A stretch of 64,000 bases of DNA from an uncultured SAR86 cluster bacterium (lineage in GTDB: Bacteria; Pseudomonadota; Gammaproteobacteria; Magnimaribacterales; D2472): NCBI GenBank assembly GCA_943789005.1, contig CALSSL010000001.1, positions 53,688 to 117,687 of the forward strand, written 5' to 3'. Position 1 is the stretch's first letter; each line of letters opens with the position of its first letter. This document shows, in pieces, positions 1 to 8,853 of this stretch. The notes beneath the pieces are model-generated. The model saw only the letters and a program-made list of their open reading frames with translations, searched no databases and was not told the origin of the DNA. A program made the position numbers and the translations under genes.

Positions 1-2167
1 CAATAGATTTTTGATTTTCTAATTCTCTCAAGCTATTGTTAAATTCTGATTGCTTTTGTCTGATATGAGTTAATTTTGATTCAGCAACAGAGCTCTTTTC
101 AACAAGATCTGACATAATTTTTTGGATTTCAAGTTTTTTAGCCTTGCCTTCTGAAATCATCTTATTAAGCTCATTTTGCCTTTCAAGATACTCTTCTGGG
201 GAAGCTAAATTAGATGACCCTAATTCAGCAATATTTTTTTGAATTTCATCTAATGAATTTTCTAGACTCACAAGATCTGCTCCTACGTATTTAGATGAAT
301 CTAATTCAGATAAACTGATACCAGCTTTATCTAAAACTATGGAGGCATTTTCTAGATTGATCTCATGAGTTCTTAATTCAAGCCTGTAATCAGAAATATT
401 TTTTTCCAAACTTCTTAGCTCATTAGATGCTAATGACTTGCTGCTGTCTAAATCTCTAATTTTTTCATCAATGTTAAGCTGATTTTCCAACTTAGAGTCC
501 AATTCATTTTTTATGATTATATTTTTTTCTTTTAACTCAGATAATTGGTTATTTTTAGATAACGCATCTTCAGAAGTTGTTTTAATAAGATCTTCTAGCT
601 GGTTCTTTCTATTTAAAAAGTCAGCTGTATAATTTTTAGATTGATCTGATGCAATTTTAAGAATATTTATTAGAAGTACCTTTAATTCATTGACCTTGGA
701 ATTTAATGAATCTGCCTTGGAGCCAAATGCTTTCAACAGTTCAGTGATCGAATCAAGTAAATGAATAGCTTTTTCCTTTGGACTTAAATGCTCGTTGTTT
801 GACTCTTTTTGCAATGCATCAGAGTAATTGCTGCTTGCTTTCTCAAAATCCAACCTTGCGTTCTCTTCAATCTTATTGAGATTTTGAAGTGCTCCTTCTA
901 ACCTTGCAATATCAGCTTCAATAGAATATTTTTTTTGTTGAAGTGATGTTATTTCTTCAGTAATTTCTGTCTGATCTCCTTTAACTGCATCTACAATACT
1001 TTGTTTTGAATCTAGTTCATTTTGTTTTTGTATAATTTTTTCTTCTAAAGGTTTTATAGATATATCAATGACGCTTTTTTGCTTAAGGGCGTCAAGAGCT
1101 TTAACAATAGCAATATCAAGCTTCAATTCTTTTTCTTTAGGGCTTAGATCCTTGAAACTTGATTCTTTTTCTATTGCATCCTGATAGCTGGCTTTTGCTC
1201 TCTCAAGAGCATCTGTATTAGAAATTTCTAATTTAGAAACATTTTGAAGATCTGATTCATATTTAGCTATCTCAGCCCCTATTGAATAAAAGTTTCTTTG
1301 AGCATGTTCATATGCATCTACAACAGAAGCATTTTGTGTTCTATGTTCATCTATTTGAGCTTGTTTTGAATCAGATTCAGCTTGTTTAATTTTTAAATCT
1401 CTATTCAAGGCATCAAGGTTCTTTTGAAGTTTATCTCGATTATTCTTAGCTTCAAGAGAGTATAGTATTGCAATATCAATTTGCTTCTGACTTTCATCTT
1501 TTTTAAATTGATTATATTTTTCTGCTGCATTTGCTTGATTCTCAAGCCTTTTGATTAATCTCTCAATTTCATCTTTAATATCTCTAACTCTTGATAAATT
1601 TTCTTTAGTTTTTTTGATTCTACTCTCGGTTTCTCTTCTTCTTTCTCTATACTTTGAAACTCCTGCAGCCTCTTCGATATGAGTTCTTAGCTCTTCAGGT
1701 TTAGCACTTACCAGTCTACTAACCATGCCTTGTTCAATAATTGCATATGAGCTTGGGCCCAATCCAGTTCCTAGAAATATGTCTTGAACATCTTTTCTTC
1801 TGCATTTTGTACTATTAATAAAATAAGTAGATTGAGCATCTCTAGTCATAACTCTTTTTATTGAAATTTCAGTAAATGAAGCATATTCCCCACCAATTTT
1901 TCCACTTGAATTATCAAATAATAGCTCGATGCTACATTGGCCAGAAGGTTTTCTATTTTCAGATCCGTTAAAAATAACATCGACCATAGATTCGCCGCGA
2001 AGATTTTTAGCAGATAGCTCTCCAAGAACCCATCTAACAGCATCAATAACATTAGACTTACCGCAGCCGTTAGGACCTACAACACCAACTAAATTTGATG
2101 GGAAAGATATCTTCGTTGGATCTACGAAACTTTTAAAACCTGAAAGTTTTATATGATTTAACTGCAT
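1..2167 (-). CDS. smc: Chromosome segregation protein SMC, N-terminal part (runs off the window)
   Basis: This is the ATPase of the SMC-ScpAB (condensin) complex, which organises and segregates the chromosome. The ATG at 2165-2167 opens a frame that stays open to the window edge, giving 722 residues. The N-terminal head has the Walker A motif GPNGCGKSN near residues 32-40, then the Q-loop region, and the SMC-typical stretch LGTGLGPSSYAIIEQG. From about residue 160 the protein is continuous coiled coil, rich in Ser, Glu, Lys, Leu and Asn. Bacterial SMC normally reaches its globular hinge near residue 500-520, but no hinge-like sequence is seen up to residue 722. A roughly 120-residue unit is repeated in the arm (see the repeat entry). 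The family call is firm; the arm length is unusual. Confidence 0.93.
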   Translation of the reverse strand, partial: MQLNHIKLSGFKSFVDPTKISFPSNLVGVVGPNGCGKSNVIDAVRWVLGELSAKNLRGESMVDVIFNGSENRKPSGQCSIELLFDNSSGKIGGEYASFTEISIKRVMTRDAQSTYFINSTKCRRKDVQDIFLGTGLGPSSYAIIEQGMVSRLVSAKPEELRTHIEEAAGVSKYRERRRETESRIKKTKENLSRVRDIKDEIERLIKRLENQANAAEKYNQFKKDESQKQIDIAILYSLEAKNNRDKLQKNLDALNRDLKIKQAESDSKQAQIDEHRTQNASVVDAYEHAQRNFYSIGAEIAKYESDLQNVSKLEISNTDALERAKASYQDAIEKESSFKDLSPKEKELKLDIAIVKALDALKQKSVIDISIKPLEEKIIQKQNELDSKQSIVDAVKGDQTEITEEITSLQQKKYSIEADIARLEGALQNLNKIEENARLDFEKASSNYSDALQKESNNEHLSPKEKAIHLLDSITELLKAFGSKADSLNSKVNELKVLLINILKIASDQSKNYTADFLNRKNQLEDLIKTTSEDALSKNNQLSELKEKNIIIKNELDSKLENQLNIDEKIRDLDSSKSLASNELRSLEKNISDYRLELRTHEINLENASIVLDKAGISLSELDSSKYVGADLVSLENSLDEIQKNIAELGSSNLASPEEYLERQNELNKMISEGKAKKLEIQKIMSDLVEKSSVAESKLTHIRQKQSEFNNSLRELENQKSI
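722..1513 (-). repeat. Internal ~120-residue repeat within the SMC coiled-coil arm
   Basis: Translation shows two aligned units with a period of exactly 360 bases. FYSIGAEIAKYESDLQN (Y at residue 294) matches KYSIEADIARLEGALQN (Y at residue 414). ESSFKDLSPKEKELKLDIAI matches ESNNEHLSPKEKAIHLLDSI one period on. QIDIAILYSLEA (D at residue 231) matches KLDIAIVKALDA (D at residue 351). The first YSIGAEIA copy lies where ordinary SMC proteins have it, so the second unit looks like an added copy. About 2.3 units are visible. A tandem duplication inside the gene is the simplest explanation. Confidence 0.8.
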
Positions 2168-2200
2168 TTTTGAGAATAATTTTCTTAGGTTAATATTAAA

Positions 2201-2980
2201 CTATTGTTCTCTTTTTAACCATTCATTTGGTCTAATATTATAGGAATTTATATGGTTATTTTGATCAAACAATAGAGCATTTTCAAAAAAATAATCCAAG
2301 TTTTTTTCAATACAAAATAATGACGTTTTCAGCTCCAAAGTTTCTTGATTCAGATAAGCAGAAGCAAGATCAAAACCAGGAATTGATGAATTTTTATTAT
2401 TTAATATAACTTCAAAAGAGTTCTGAAAATTTGAACTCGCAATAGGGATATTAGGGCCATTCATAATAAATAACGAAACGATTCCTTCAAAATTTAAGCA
2501 TTCATCAGGCAGAGAAAATGAAAGTATAAATTTAGAATTTGCAAAAATAGGAAACTTCAAATCTCGAAGTTGAGTATACAAAGTATAAAAAACAAATTTT
2601 TCATCAGCTGTCTTGAAATATTTTTCTGATAAAGAAATAAGGCTCTCTGCAGCTTGAAGTTTCTGGTCTGACATTGCCTTTTGGATATAGCTTTGAGCCC
2701 AATAAATTTTATTTTCTTCATTAACAATTTGATCTAATGAGTTAAATAAATTTATTGGTATTTCATTGTCCTGCTTAATTATTAATAAGATTTTATTATT
2801 TATTTCTTGTTCTTTAATGGACCCGAGAAAAGCATATTTACCAATGAATGAAAATAAACAAAAAATTAATACTAAAAATGAAATGCCGAAGATATATCCC
2901 TTATTTTTTGTTTTTGGAGACAATAAATATGCATATATAGGAAATAATGAAATAAAGGCTAGCAAATAAACTAATAGCAT
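2201..2980 (-). CDS. ccmI: Cytochrome c maturation protein CcmI-like
   Basis: This is the last gene of the ccm operon. Its start codon overlaps the ccmH stop (TAATG arrangement). The 259-residue product has two N-terminal membrane segments (about residues 2-20 and 29-48), then a mainly helical periplasmic region that could hold TPR-like repeats. In other gammaproteobacteria CcmI (CycH) sits at this place and presents apocytochrome c to the CcmFH haem ligation complex. Sequence similarity in this family is weak, so the call rests mainly on position and membrane layout. A terminator-like U-tract was not evident in the short gap before smc. Confidence 0.7.
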   Translation of the reverse strand: MLLVYLLAFISLFPIYAYLLSPKTKNKGYIFGISFLVLIFCLFSFIGKYAFLGSIKEQEINNKILLIIKQDNEIPINLFNSLDQIVNEENKIYWAQSYIQKAMSDQKLQAAESLISLSEKYFKTADEKFVFYTLYTQLRDLKFPIFANSKFILSFSLPDECLNFEGIVSLFIMNGPNIPIASSNFQNSFEVILNNKNSSIPGFDLASAYLNQETLELKTSLFCIEKNLDYFFENALLFDQNNHINSYNIRPNEWLKREQ

Positions 2981-3357
2981 TATGTTCTTTTTCTAAAAAA
3001 GAAAATAAGAAGTATTATCATTAAAAAAAAACCAGGTGCTAACCAGAGTAAATATGTGTCTTTGCTTAAACCCGGATTATATAAAATCTGATTTCCAAAC
3101 CTATCAGATAAGAATTCTTTTATTTCCTGGTCTGATTTTCCTTCTTTTATTAAGTCAATTATTTTTAATTTTATATCCTCAGATACTGGAGCATTTGAGC
3201 TTGCTAAAGAACCACTTGTACATTTTGGGCATCTAATTTCTTTTATTAATGAATAAAATCTTTTTTCATCTTCAACACTTTCAAAGTCATAAAGTGATTT
3301 TCCTAAAGTGAAACTAGAAAATATTATTGAGAAGAATAAAAAAACCTTAATTAACAT
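2980..3357 (-). CDS. ccmH: Cytochrome c maturation protein CcmH
   Basis: This is a periplasmic, membrane-anchored thiol-disulfide protein that reduces the CXXC of apocytochrome c before haem attachment. The 125-residue product, read from the ATG at 3355-3357, has a signal anchor. Next come the family motif RCPKC (Cys43 and Cys46), the conserved stretch DQEIKEFLSDRFGNQILYNP, and a second membrane segment starting LAPGFF near residue 105. The frame extends 14 codons further upstream, but the internal start gives a proper signal sequence and an 11-base overlap with ccmG. Short CcmH with a separate CcmI is the common split form of the fused E. coli protein. Confidence 0.92.
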   Translation of the reverse strand: MLIKVFLFFSIIFSSFTLGKSLYDFESVEDEKRFYSLIKEIRCPKCTSGSLASSNAPVSEDIKLKIIDLIKEGKSDQEIKEFLSDRFGNQILYNPGLSKDTYLLWLAPGFFLMIILLIFFFRKRT

Positions 3358-3877
3358 TAAAGAGATTCTCCCTCTTGATGATAGGCTTGAATACATCATT
3401 CCAAATCATATCATTCACCTCACCCCTATAATGAACAATAATTTTTCCATCATTTAGTAAAAATGTTTCTGGCGCACCAGTAACCCCAAGGTCTAGAGCA
3501 AGATTTCCTTTGTAGTCATGAATAATATACTTATATGGGTCACCAAACCTTGTAATCCAACTTATCGCATCCTCTTCTTCATCTTTATAATTTAGACCAA
3601 TAATTGGTATATTTTTTGATTCCAGTTTGGATAAAAAGCTATGTTCAATTCGACATGTTATGCACCAACTTGCCCAAACGTTAATTAAATAGCTTCCTTC
3701 TAGATCTTTAACATTAAATATTCTTTCAGAATATAAATCTTTAATCTCAAAATTAGGCATATCAGAAGTAGTGAAATCTGCTCCTGGATAATATTTGTCC
3801 TCATTGATATAGAAATAAAAAAATCCAAAAAACATCAACGCAATGCTAACTATTATAAATCTAATAAAAATAGTCAT
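3347..3877 (-). CDS. ccmG: Thiol:disulfide interchange protein CcmG (DsbE)
   Basis: This is a membrane-anchored periplasmic thioredoxin that keeps CcmH or apocytochrome c reduced. The chosen start (ATG at 3875-3877) overlaps the ccmF stop as ATGA and gives 176 residues. There is one N-terminal membrane helix, then a thioredoxin fold with active site WCITC (Cys72 and Cys75). The CcmG-type GAPETF loop carries the cis-proline (Pro136). The open frame extends 25 codons upstream, but that part lies inside ccmF and looks non-native. The active-site residues are all present. Confidence 0.93.
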   Translation of the reverse strand: MTIFIRFIIVSIALMFFGFFYFYINEDKYYPGADFTTSDMPNFEIKDLYSERIFNVKDLEGSYLINVWASWCITCRIEHSFLSKLESKNIPIIGLNYKDEEEDAISWITRFGDPYKYIIHDYKGNLALDLGVTGAPETFLLNDGKIIVHYRGEVNDMIWNDVFKPIIKRENLFNVN

Positions 3878-5772
3878 GATCTTGATCTCGACAAAGAATG
3901 AGCAAGTAAAAAACCTGCTGCAACCATTATTATCGCAGAAAACCATATCCATCTAATAAACATATTAAATTGAATATTTACAATCCAGCTTCCATCATCA
4001 AGCTGATCTCCAATTGTCATATAAATATCTTTTAGGAAGAATGCACGAATAGCAGTCTCTGTAGTAACTTGCCCTCTAGCAAAATATTTTCTTTTCTCTG
4101 GAGTTAATGTATATGTTTTCCCATTTGGATTAACTATTAGGAATTCTGCTTGTACAGAATCAAAATTAGGTCCAGGAACCATTTTTAAGTTTGTAAAACT
4201 TACTTGGTGATCTTTATATATCTCTGTTTCATTAATTTTAATGTTTAATGCCCTTTCAGAGCTTAGATTATTATTTAGAGCTATCGATATAATCAAGAGA
4301 CCTAAGCCGCAATGTGCAATAACACTGTATAAATTAGCAAATTTTTTGTGAGCAAAATAAAAATAAATCACAATCAGATATCGTATGATAATTATTAAGC
4401 CTATTAATAATGATGACAATGTCCAGAAATTAGTTATTGAAAGCTTATAAAAAGCTAAAAAAACTATAATTCCTGAAACCGTTATTGATAAAAATGACGG
4501 CCGATAAAGTGATTTTAAATTAAAACTCTGCTGCCATTTTGTATCAATAGAAAAGTATAGAAAAATACATGCTAGCAAAGTTATAGGTACAAAAATTGCG
4601 TTATAAAAAGGAGCGCCAACACTAATTTTTTGATCATATAAAAATTCGTATATTAGGGGATACATGACACCAAGCATTGTTGAAAAAATTAATGTACCAA
4701 ACAAGATATTGTTAATAGATATAAATGACTCTTTTGACAAAGAAACAATTTTTTTATTTGAAAGTAAAAGATTAAATCTAAATGAGAAAAGCAATAAAGA
4801 AATCATTACAAGAAGACCAATAAATGCCAAAAGATATAATCCTCTTTCCGGATCGTTTGCAAACGAATGGACGCTATCAATAATTCCAGATCTGACTATA
4901 AAAGCTCCAAATAAACTTAAAGAGAATACAAGAATAGATAGTAGCAATGTCCATATTCTTAAGATAGATGATTTTGAAGATGCGCTTAAAGAATGAATAA
5001 ATGCAGTAGCTGCCAGCCACGGCATCAAAGCAACATTTTCAACCGGATCCCAAAACCAGTATCCTCCCCAGCCAAGTTCGTAATAAGCCCACCAACTACC
5101 TAATGCAATCCCTAACGTAAGAAAAGACCAAGAAACAACTGACCAAGATCTCACTTGCTTTTCCCATCTAATATTTGTATTACCCTCAAATAAAAATGCT
5201 ATAGCCTGTCCAAAAGCTATAACAAAACCAACATAACCCATATATAACATTGGAGGATGAATTGCCAAAAGTGGATCTTGTAAAACTGGATTAATATCAG
5301 CACCATTTTCTGGAGGCACAGGAAGAATAGTTTCAAATGGATTTGATGTTAATAGTAAAAATAATAAAAATCCAACAGAAGTTATTGATATGACTCCAAG
5401 CGTTTTTGCTTTTAGAGGCTGATCGTTAGAGGTAAGTAAATTATATACAGCCCCCCAACTTGTTAAAAAAATAATCCAGAGAAACATAGAGCCCTCATGA
5501 GCGCTCCAAATAGATGAAATTTTATAAAAAACTGGAAGATTGATATTAGAGTGCTGAGCGATATATAAAACGCTAAAGTTGTCACTTATTGCTAGCCAAA
5601 TATATATAAAGAATGAGGATAAGAAATATAAAAAAACTATGGGTATATATTCTTGAAACTAGATTAATAATGAATATATCTTTTGAGTTTAAAAAAAATG
5701 AAAAAATAAAGCACATAAAGAACAATCCTGTTGACCAAGAATGGAAAGAAAATGAGCTATCTCTATTAACAT
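3874..5772 (-). CDS. ccmF: Cytochrome c haem lyase subunit CcmF (5' part frameshifted in this sequence)
   Basis: This multi-pass membrane protein ligates haem to apocytochrome c. An intact frame of 537 codons starts at 5487 and carries the WWD haem-handling motif (ELGWGGYWFWDPVEN), the HPPMLYMGYVGF segment and the C-terminal periplasmic domain. The same frame continues upstream without an ATG (NINLPVFYKISSIWSAHEGS, matching the conserved CcmF region) to a stop at 5659-5661. The natural start is probably the ATG at 5770-5772 (MLIEIAHFLSIL), directly after ccmE. Joining the pieces needs about two extra bases removed near 5733-5738 and one near 5655-5662, giving 631 residues, a normal CcmF length. 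Confidence 0.85.
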
Positions 5773-6181
5773 TTAATTTTTTATATCGATGCTTGGAGGC
5801 ATGTAATTTTCATCATGTTTTGCTAAAACATCCTCTGCTACTAAGAGTTTTATCTCTTAAGTAGCCTAAAACAACAACACCGCTACCCTCTTTAAACAAA
5901 TCTGGGACAATGCCATCAAACTCTAACATCTATTGACCCTTGATAATCTGTTATTACAAAAGAAATATTTGTTTTATCTCTTAGATACCGAGCCCTCTAA
6001 AACCATACCGCCAACTTTAATTCTTTTATTATTAGGTATTTCTTCTTTAAATATTTCAGAAGGTGTAAAGAAAAAATCTAAGATTAGAGTCAAGAGCTCG
6101 AATAATTAAAAATGAGCCCAATGCGGAGGTGGCTAAAATTAATAATACTGTTATTAATCTTTCTTTTCTTATAGCTTTCAT
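5773..6181 (-). CDS. ccmE: Cytochrome c maturation haem chaperone CcmE (frameshifted in this sequence)
   Basis: CcmE covalently carries haem from CcmC to CcmF. It starts MKAIRKERLITVLLILATSA (signal anchor), with its ATG overlapping the ccmD stop. Further pieces appear in successive frames: FFTPSEIFKEEIPNNKRIKVGG, then RDKTNISFVITDYQGSIDV, FDGIVPDLFKEGSGVVVLG, and VAEDVLAKHDENYMPPSI. The last contains the haem-binding His of the LAKHDENY motif. Four single added bases, near 6074, 5985, 5921 and 5842, explain all breaks. Removing them gives 405 bases, or 134 residues. No base loss is needed. Order and protein content are otherwise normal, so sequencing error is more likely than decay. Confidence 0.85.
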
Positions 6182-6327
6182 TTTAATTTCTTACTAATTT
6201 TTTTAATATTGATTTTATAGAAAATAAATGTTGCTAAAATGCATAAGAAAACAATTACGACCACAGACCAAACAAAAATACCATGATTTTGACCATTTTG
6301 ACTTTGCATTAAAAAAGCTTCAGCCAT
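6178..6327 (-). CDS. ccmD: Haem exporter protein CcmD
   Basis: This is a 49-residue single-pass membrane protein between ccmC and ccmE. It starts MAEAFLMQSQNGQNHG, followed by a hydrophobic helix (about residues 17-37) and a Lys-rich cytoplasmic tail. Size, topology and position fit CcmD, which helps release haem-loaded CcmE from the CcmABC complex. The stop overlaps the ccmE ATG (ATGA). It begins 18 bases after the ccmC stop. CcmD sequences diverge strongly, so the name rests on context and layout. Confidence 0.85.
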   Translation of the reverse strand: MAEAFLMQSQNGQNHGIFVWSVVVIVFLCILATFIFYKINIKKISKKLK

Positions 6328-6345
6328 AGAGAATTGAATGCAAAG

Positions 6346-7078
6346 TTAAACATAGTTTTTTATCCATGATTTATTTCTTTCTCTTCTTAGTATCTGTAAT
6401 TTGGAAGAAAGAATAACCAAACACGTAACTAATCCAGCAAAGCCAACTATTGAACCAAATAAAGGATATAGCATTACTAGATCGATAGCTGGTTTATCCG
6501 ATATAGTGATTGAGGCTGGCTGATGAAGAGTGCTCCACCACTCAACAGACATTTTAATTATTGGTATATTTACTGAACCAACAAGAACCAAAATTGAAAG
6601 AAACTTATCTGCTTTTTCATGATTACTAAATGAGTCATGTAAAGATATTAAGCCGAGATACATGATAAATAGTATCAACGTTGAAACAATTCTTGCATCC
6701 CAGGCCCACCAAGTCCCCCATGTAGGTATGCCCCATATAGAGCCTGAAATTAGTGCTATAAATGTAGTAATTGCACCAATGGGAGCTATAGATCGAACTA
6801 GATATACTGAAAGCTTAACTTTCCATATAAGAAAAATAGCACTGGCTATTGCCATAGCAATATACAAAGATTGTGAAATAAAAGATGCGGGTACATGAAG
6901 ATAAATAATCCTGTAAGAATTTCCTTGAACAAAGTCTTCAGGTGTTAACAAATAGACCCCAAAAAATAGAAACTAAATACAATACCAATGAGATATAAAA
7001 AATATATGAATAAGCCCTATCAACCTGATATATATAGGTCTTAGGCGATGCGAATTGATGTATAAATTTTTTTATCAC
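6346..7078 (-). CDS. ccmC: Haem exporter/transfer protein CcmC (frameshifted near the N-terminus)
   Basis: This is a membrane protein that transfers haem to CcmE. The intact 201-codon frame from 6951 contains the signature GNSYRIIYLHVPA and the tryptophan-rich haem motif WGTWWAWDARI. SVEWWSTLHQP follows, with the conserved His. The first 40 or so residues lie in another frame starting at GTG 7076-7078 (VIKKFIHQFASPKTYIYQV..., ending WGLF). One extra base near 6949 separates the two. Removing it gives 243 residues, close to the E. coli length. The start is GTG or lies at another base error, so the exact 5' end is uncertain. Confidence 0.82.
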
Positions 7079-7104
7079 AATAAGATATTCTCTATGACCA
7101 AAAA

Positions 7105-7754
7105 TTATTCTAAGTGAGCTCTAATAATATAAGAAATAATTAATGGAATTAGTAATATTATAGTCGATAAGATGCCTAAAAGCAGAGCAACAAAACCCAA
7201 ATAATTTAAATTAAGGTTTATAGAAATAACAGTTTTTCCTAGAACAATCAGTAATGGAAGCAATAATGGCAATGTTACTAAAGTTCCAAGTGCTGATCCC
7301 TTTGTTAAGACTTAAAGCATTACCAAAACTAAAAACATTTATAAATATATATGATGTTATAAGCAAAATTGGAAGTATATTAATAGCAAGATTAGCTGAG
7401 TTGGTTAAACCTAAGCAAAACAAAGATCCAATAATAGATATAGGCACCCCTATTAATAACCAATAAATAAAAATCTTTGACAGCAATAATATAAGGCAAG
7501 CTAATATTTGAAATTGCAAACTGCTCCAATGAACCATCATTAAAATCTTCTAAAAAAATATCTTCGGTTGATAACATCATCACGAGAAGTATAGCAATCC
7601 ATAAAACTGCAAAAAATGATTGGTCTAAATCTTTATTAGATATTTCAACAGTTAAAGGGAAAGCAACCATTATTAAAATAAATACTAAAATGGGTCCAAG
7701 CCATCCGCGAGATTTACTTCTAAGTTTCAGTAATTCAAATTTTATTACATTCAT
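7105..7754 (-). CDS. ccmB: Haem exporter permease CcmB (frameshifted in this sequence)
   Basis: This is the permease partner of CcmA. The N-terminal piece (MNVIKFELLKLRSKSRG, then STEDIFLEDFNDGSLEQ with the conserved DDLQDGSLEQ-like motif) runs to AVK. The next frame continues IFIYWLLIGVPISIIGS, matching the CcmB AHWLLTGLP-like region, to NALSL. The third continues TKGSALGTLVTLPLLLP and ends IISYIIRAHLE. Single extra bases near 7475 and 7305 account for both shifts. With them removed the protein is 215 residues with about six membrane helices, a normal CcmB. The start overlaps the ccmA stop (ATGA). Confidence 0.85.
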
Positions 7755-8329
7755 ATTTTATCGCTTAAATTTAATTTTTCTGAATTTATGTCTAAGGAAA
7801 TATGTGAAGAAAATAAAATTGATTTTCCAAGCTTCAATTCATCATTTAAAAATTTGCACAAATATTTTTGAGTTTTATTATCTAAACCTACACATGGCTC
7901 ATCCAGAAGAATTAAATCCGAATCATTTAAAAAAACTCTTAGTAGAGCAATCTTCTTTTGCTGACCAAAAGAGAGACTTGATAAATTTATATCAAGACTT
8001 TTATTTAACCCAAATTCAATGAGATGCTTATTAAGATCAGGATGATTAATGATATCAAGGACAAATAAGTTTTCTTCAACTGTAAGATACTGTTTTAAGG
8101 CGTTTTTATGACCTAAAAAACATATTCGCTTGTCCAGTTTTTTCTCTAACTCACCCTTAACTTGATTTGTTAAGCCGCATATAATTTTTAAAAGTGTTGT
8201 CTTACCCGAACCATTATCTCCCTTGATATGAATAGCTTTTCCTGAAAAAAGTTCAAAGGAAATATTTTGAAATAATTTCTTTTCATTAATTTTATAACTT
8301 AAGTTCTTTGCTTTAACTTTTAGATGCAT
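7751..8329 (-). CDS. ccmA: Haem exporter ATP-binding protein CcmA
   Basis: This is the ABC ATPase of the CcmAB complex. ATP hydrolysis here releases haem-loaded CcmE from CcmC. The 192-residue protein has Walker A GDNGSGKTT (residues 37-45), the signature LSFGQQKK (from 119), Walker B LILLDEP (139-145) and the H-loop near SSHIS. It is the first gene of the ccmABCDEFGHI operon and overlaps the upstream glycosyltransferase-like gene by 17 bases. The frame is intact. Confidence 0.94.
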   Translation of the reverse strand: MHLKVKAKNLSYKINEKKLFQNISFELFSGKAIHIKGDNGSGKTTLLKIICGLTNQVKGELEKKLDKRICFLGHKNALKQYLTVEENLFVLDIINHPDLNKHLIEFGLNKSLDINLSSLSFGQQKKIALLRVFLNDSDLILLDEPCVGLDNKTQKYLCKFLNDELKLGKSILFSSHISLDINSEKLNLSDKI

Positions 8330-8846
8330 TGTATAAATCTAGTGTAAGATTTTTTGTTCTTATTATAAGTGGTGAAAGAGGTTTTTGTGGATCAATTCTG
8401 GAATAAAATCTTTTTGCAATTTCAGAGAATGGTGATGTGTTAAGAGACCCAATTCCACCAACTGAAAAATATAAACTCTTAGAAAAATAAATTCCCTGTT
8501 CTAAATCTGGAATGCTTCTGACTAAGGTATTAATCTTTTTAATATTTTGTAAAAAATTTTTTCTTTTTAAATTAAAATCAAACCATCCCCAAGATGACAA
8601 TCCTATTAAAGCTATTTTTTTAAGCGCCTCTTTGGCCTGAGTATTTGGAAAAGAAGATGGTGGGAGCAATACAATTAACTCACCCCTAGAAAGTGCAATT
8701 AACTCATCAAGATTCTTTTCAATATTTTCTTTTGCATCAAAATTGAGATGCAGATACTCTTCGTACTTATTATTTAATGGTAGTTTTGTACCTTTAAGCC
8801 TAGTTTTTGAGCCAAGAACTATGTAAGTAACTAATTCTTGGCTCAA
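8313..8846 (-). CDS. Degenerate glycosyltransferase-like protein, function unknown
   Basis: The 177-residue soluble protein resembles the C-terminal two-thirds of family-2 glycosyltransferases of the rSAM/selenodomain-associated type. LSRGELIVLLPPSSFPN aligns with the region that usually reads ARGDxLLFLHADT, and IPDLEQGIYFSKSLYFSVGG aligns with IPYGDQGIFVRRxxFxxLGG. The usual N-terminal nucleotide-binding part is missing, and the metal-binding acidic motif is replaced by PPSS. It may therefore be inactive or have another role. It lies between metY (7 bases downstream of the metY stop) and ccmA, overlapping the latter. The family resemblance is my inference from pattern. Confidence 0.5.
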   Translation of the reverse strand: MSQELVTYIVLGSKTRLKGTKLPLNNKYEEYLHLNFDAKENIEKNLDELIALSRGELIVLLPPSSFPNTQAKEALKKIALIGLSSWGWFDFNLKRKNFLQNIKKINTLVRSIPDLEQGIYFSKSLYFSVGGIGSLNTSPFSEIAKRFYSRIDPQKPLSPLIIRTKNLTLDLYNASKS

Positions 8847-8853
8847 AATTTTT

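Noticed and set aside
4664..4996. 110-codon plus-strand frame opposite ccmF
   Set aside because: Antisense to a conserved membrane gene; low-complexity composition with no motif.
5613..5864. 83-codon plus-strand frame across the ccmF/ccmE junction
   Set aside because: The minus strand here clearly encodes the CcmF N-terminus and the CcmE C-terminus once added bases are allowed for.
5480..7500. Programmed frameshifting or genuine decay of the ccm genes
   Set aside because: Ten breaks spread over four genes, with no slippery sites or stimulatory structures, cannot be programmed. Additions only and intact motifs argue against decay.
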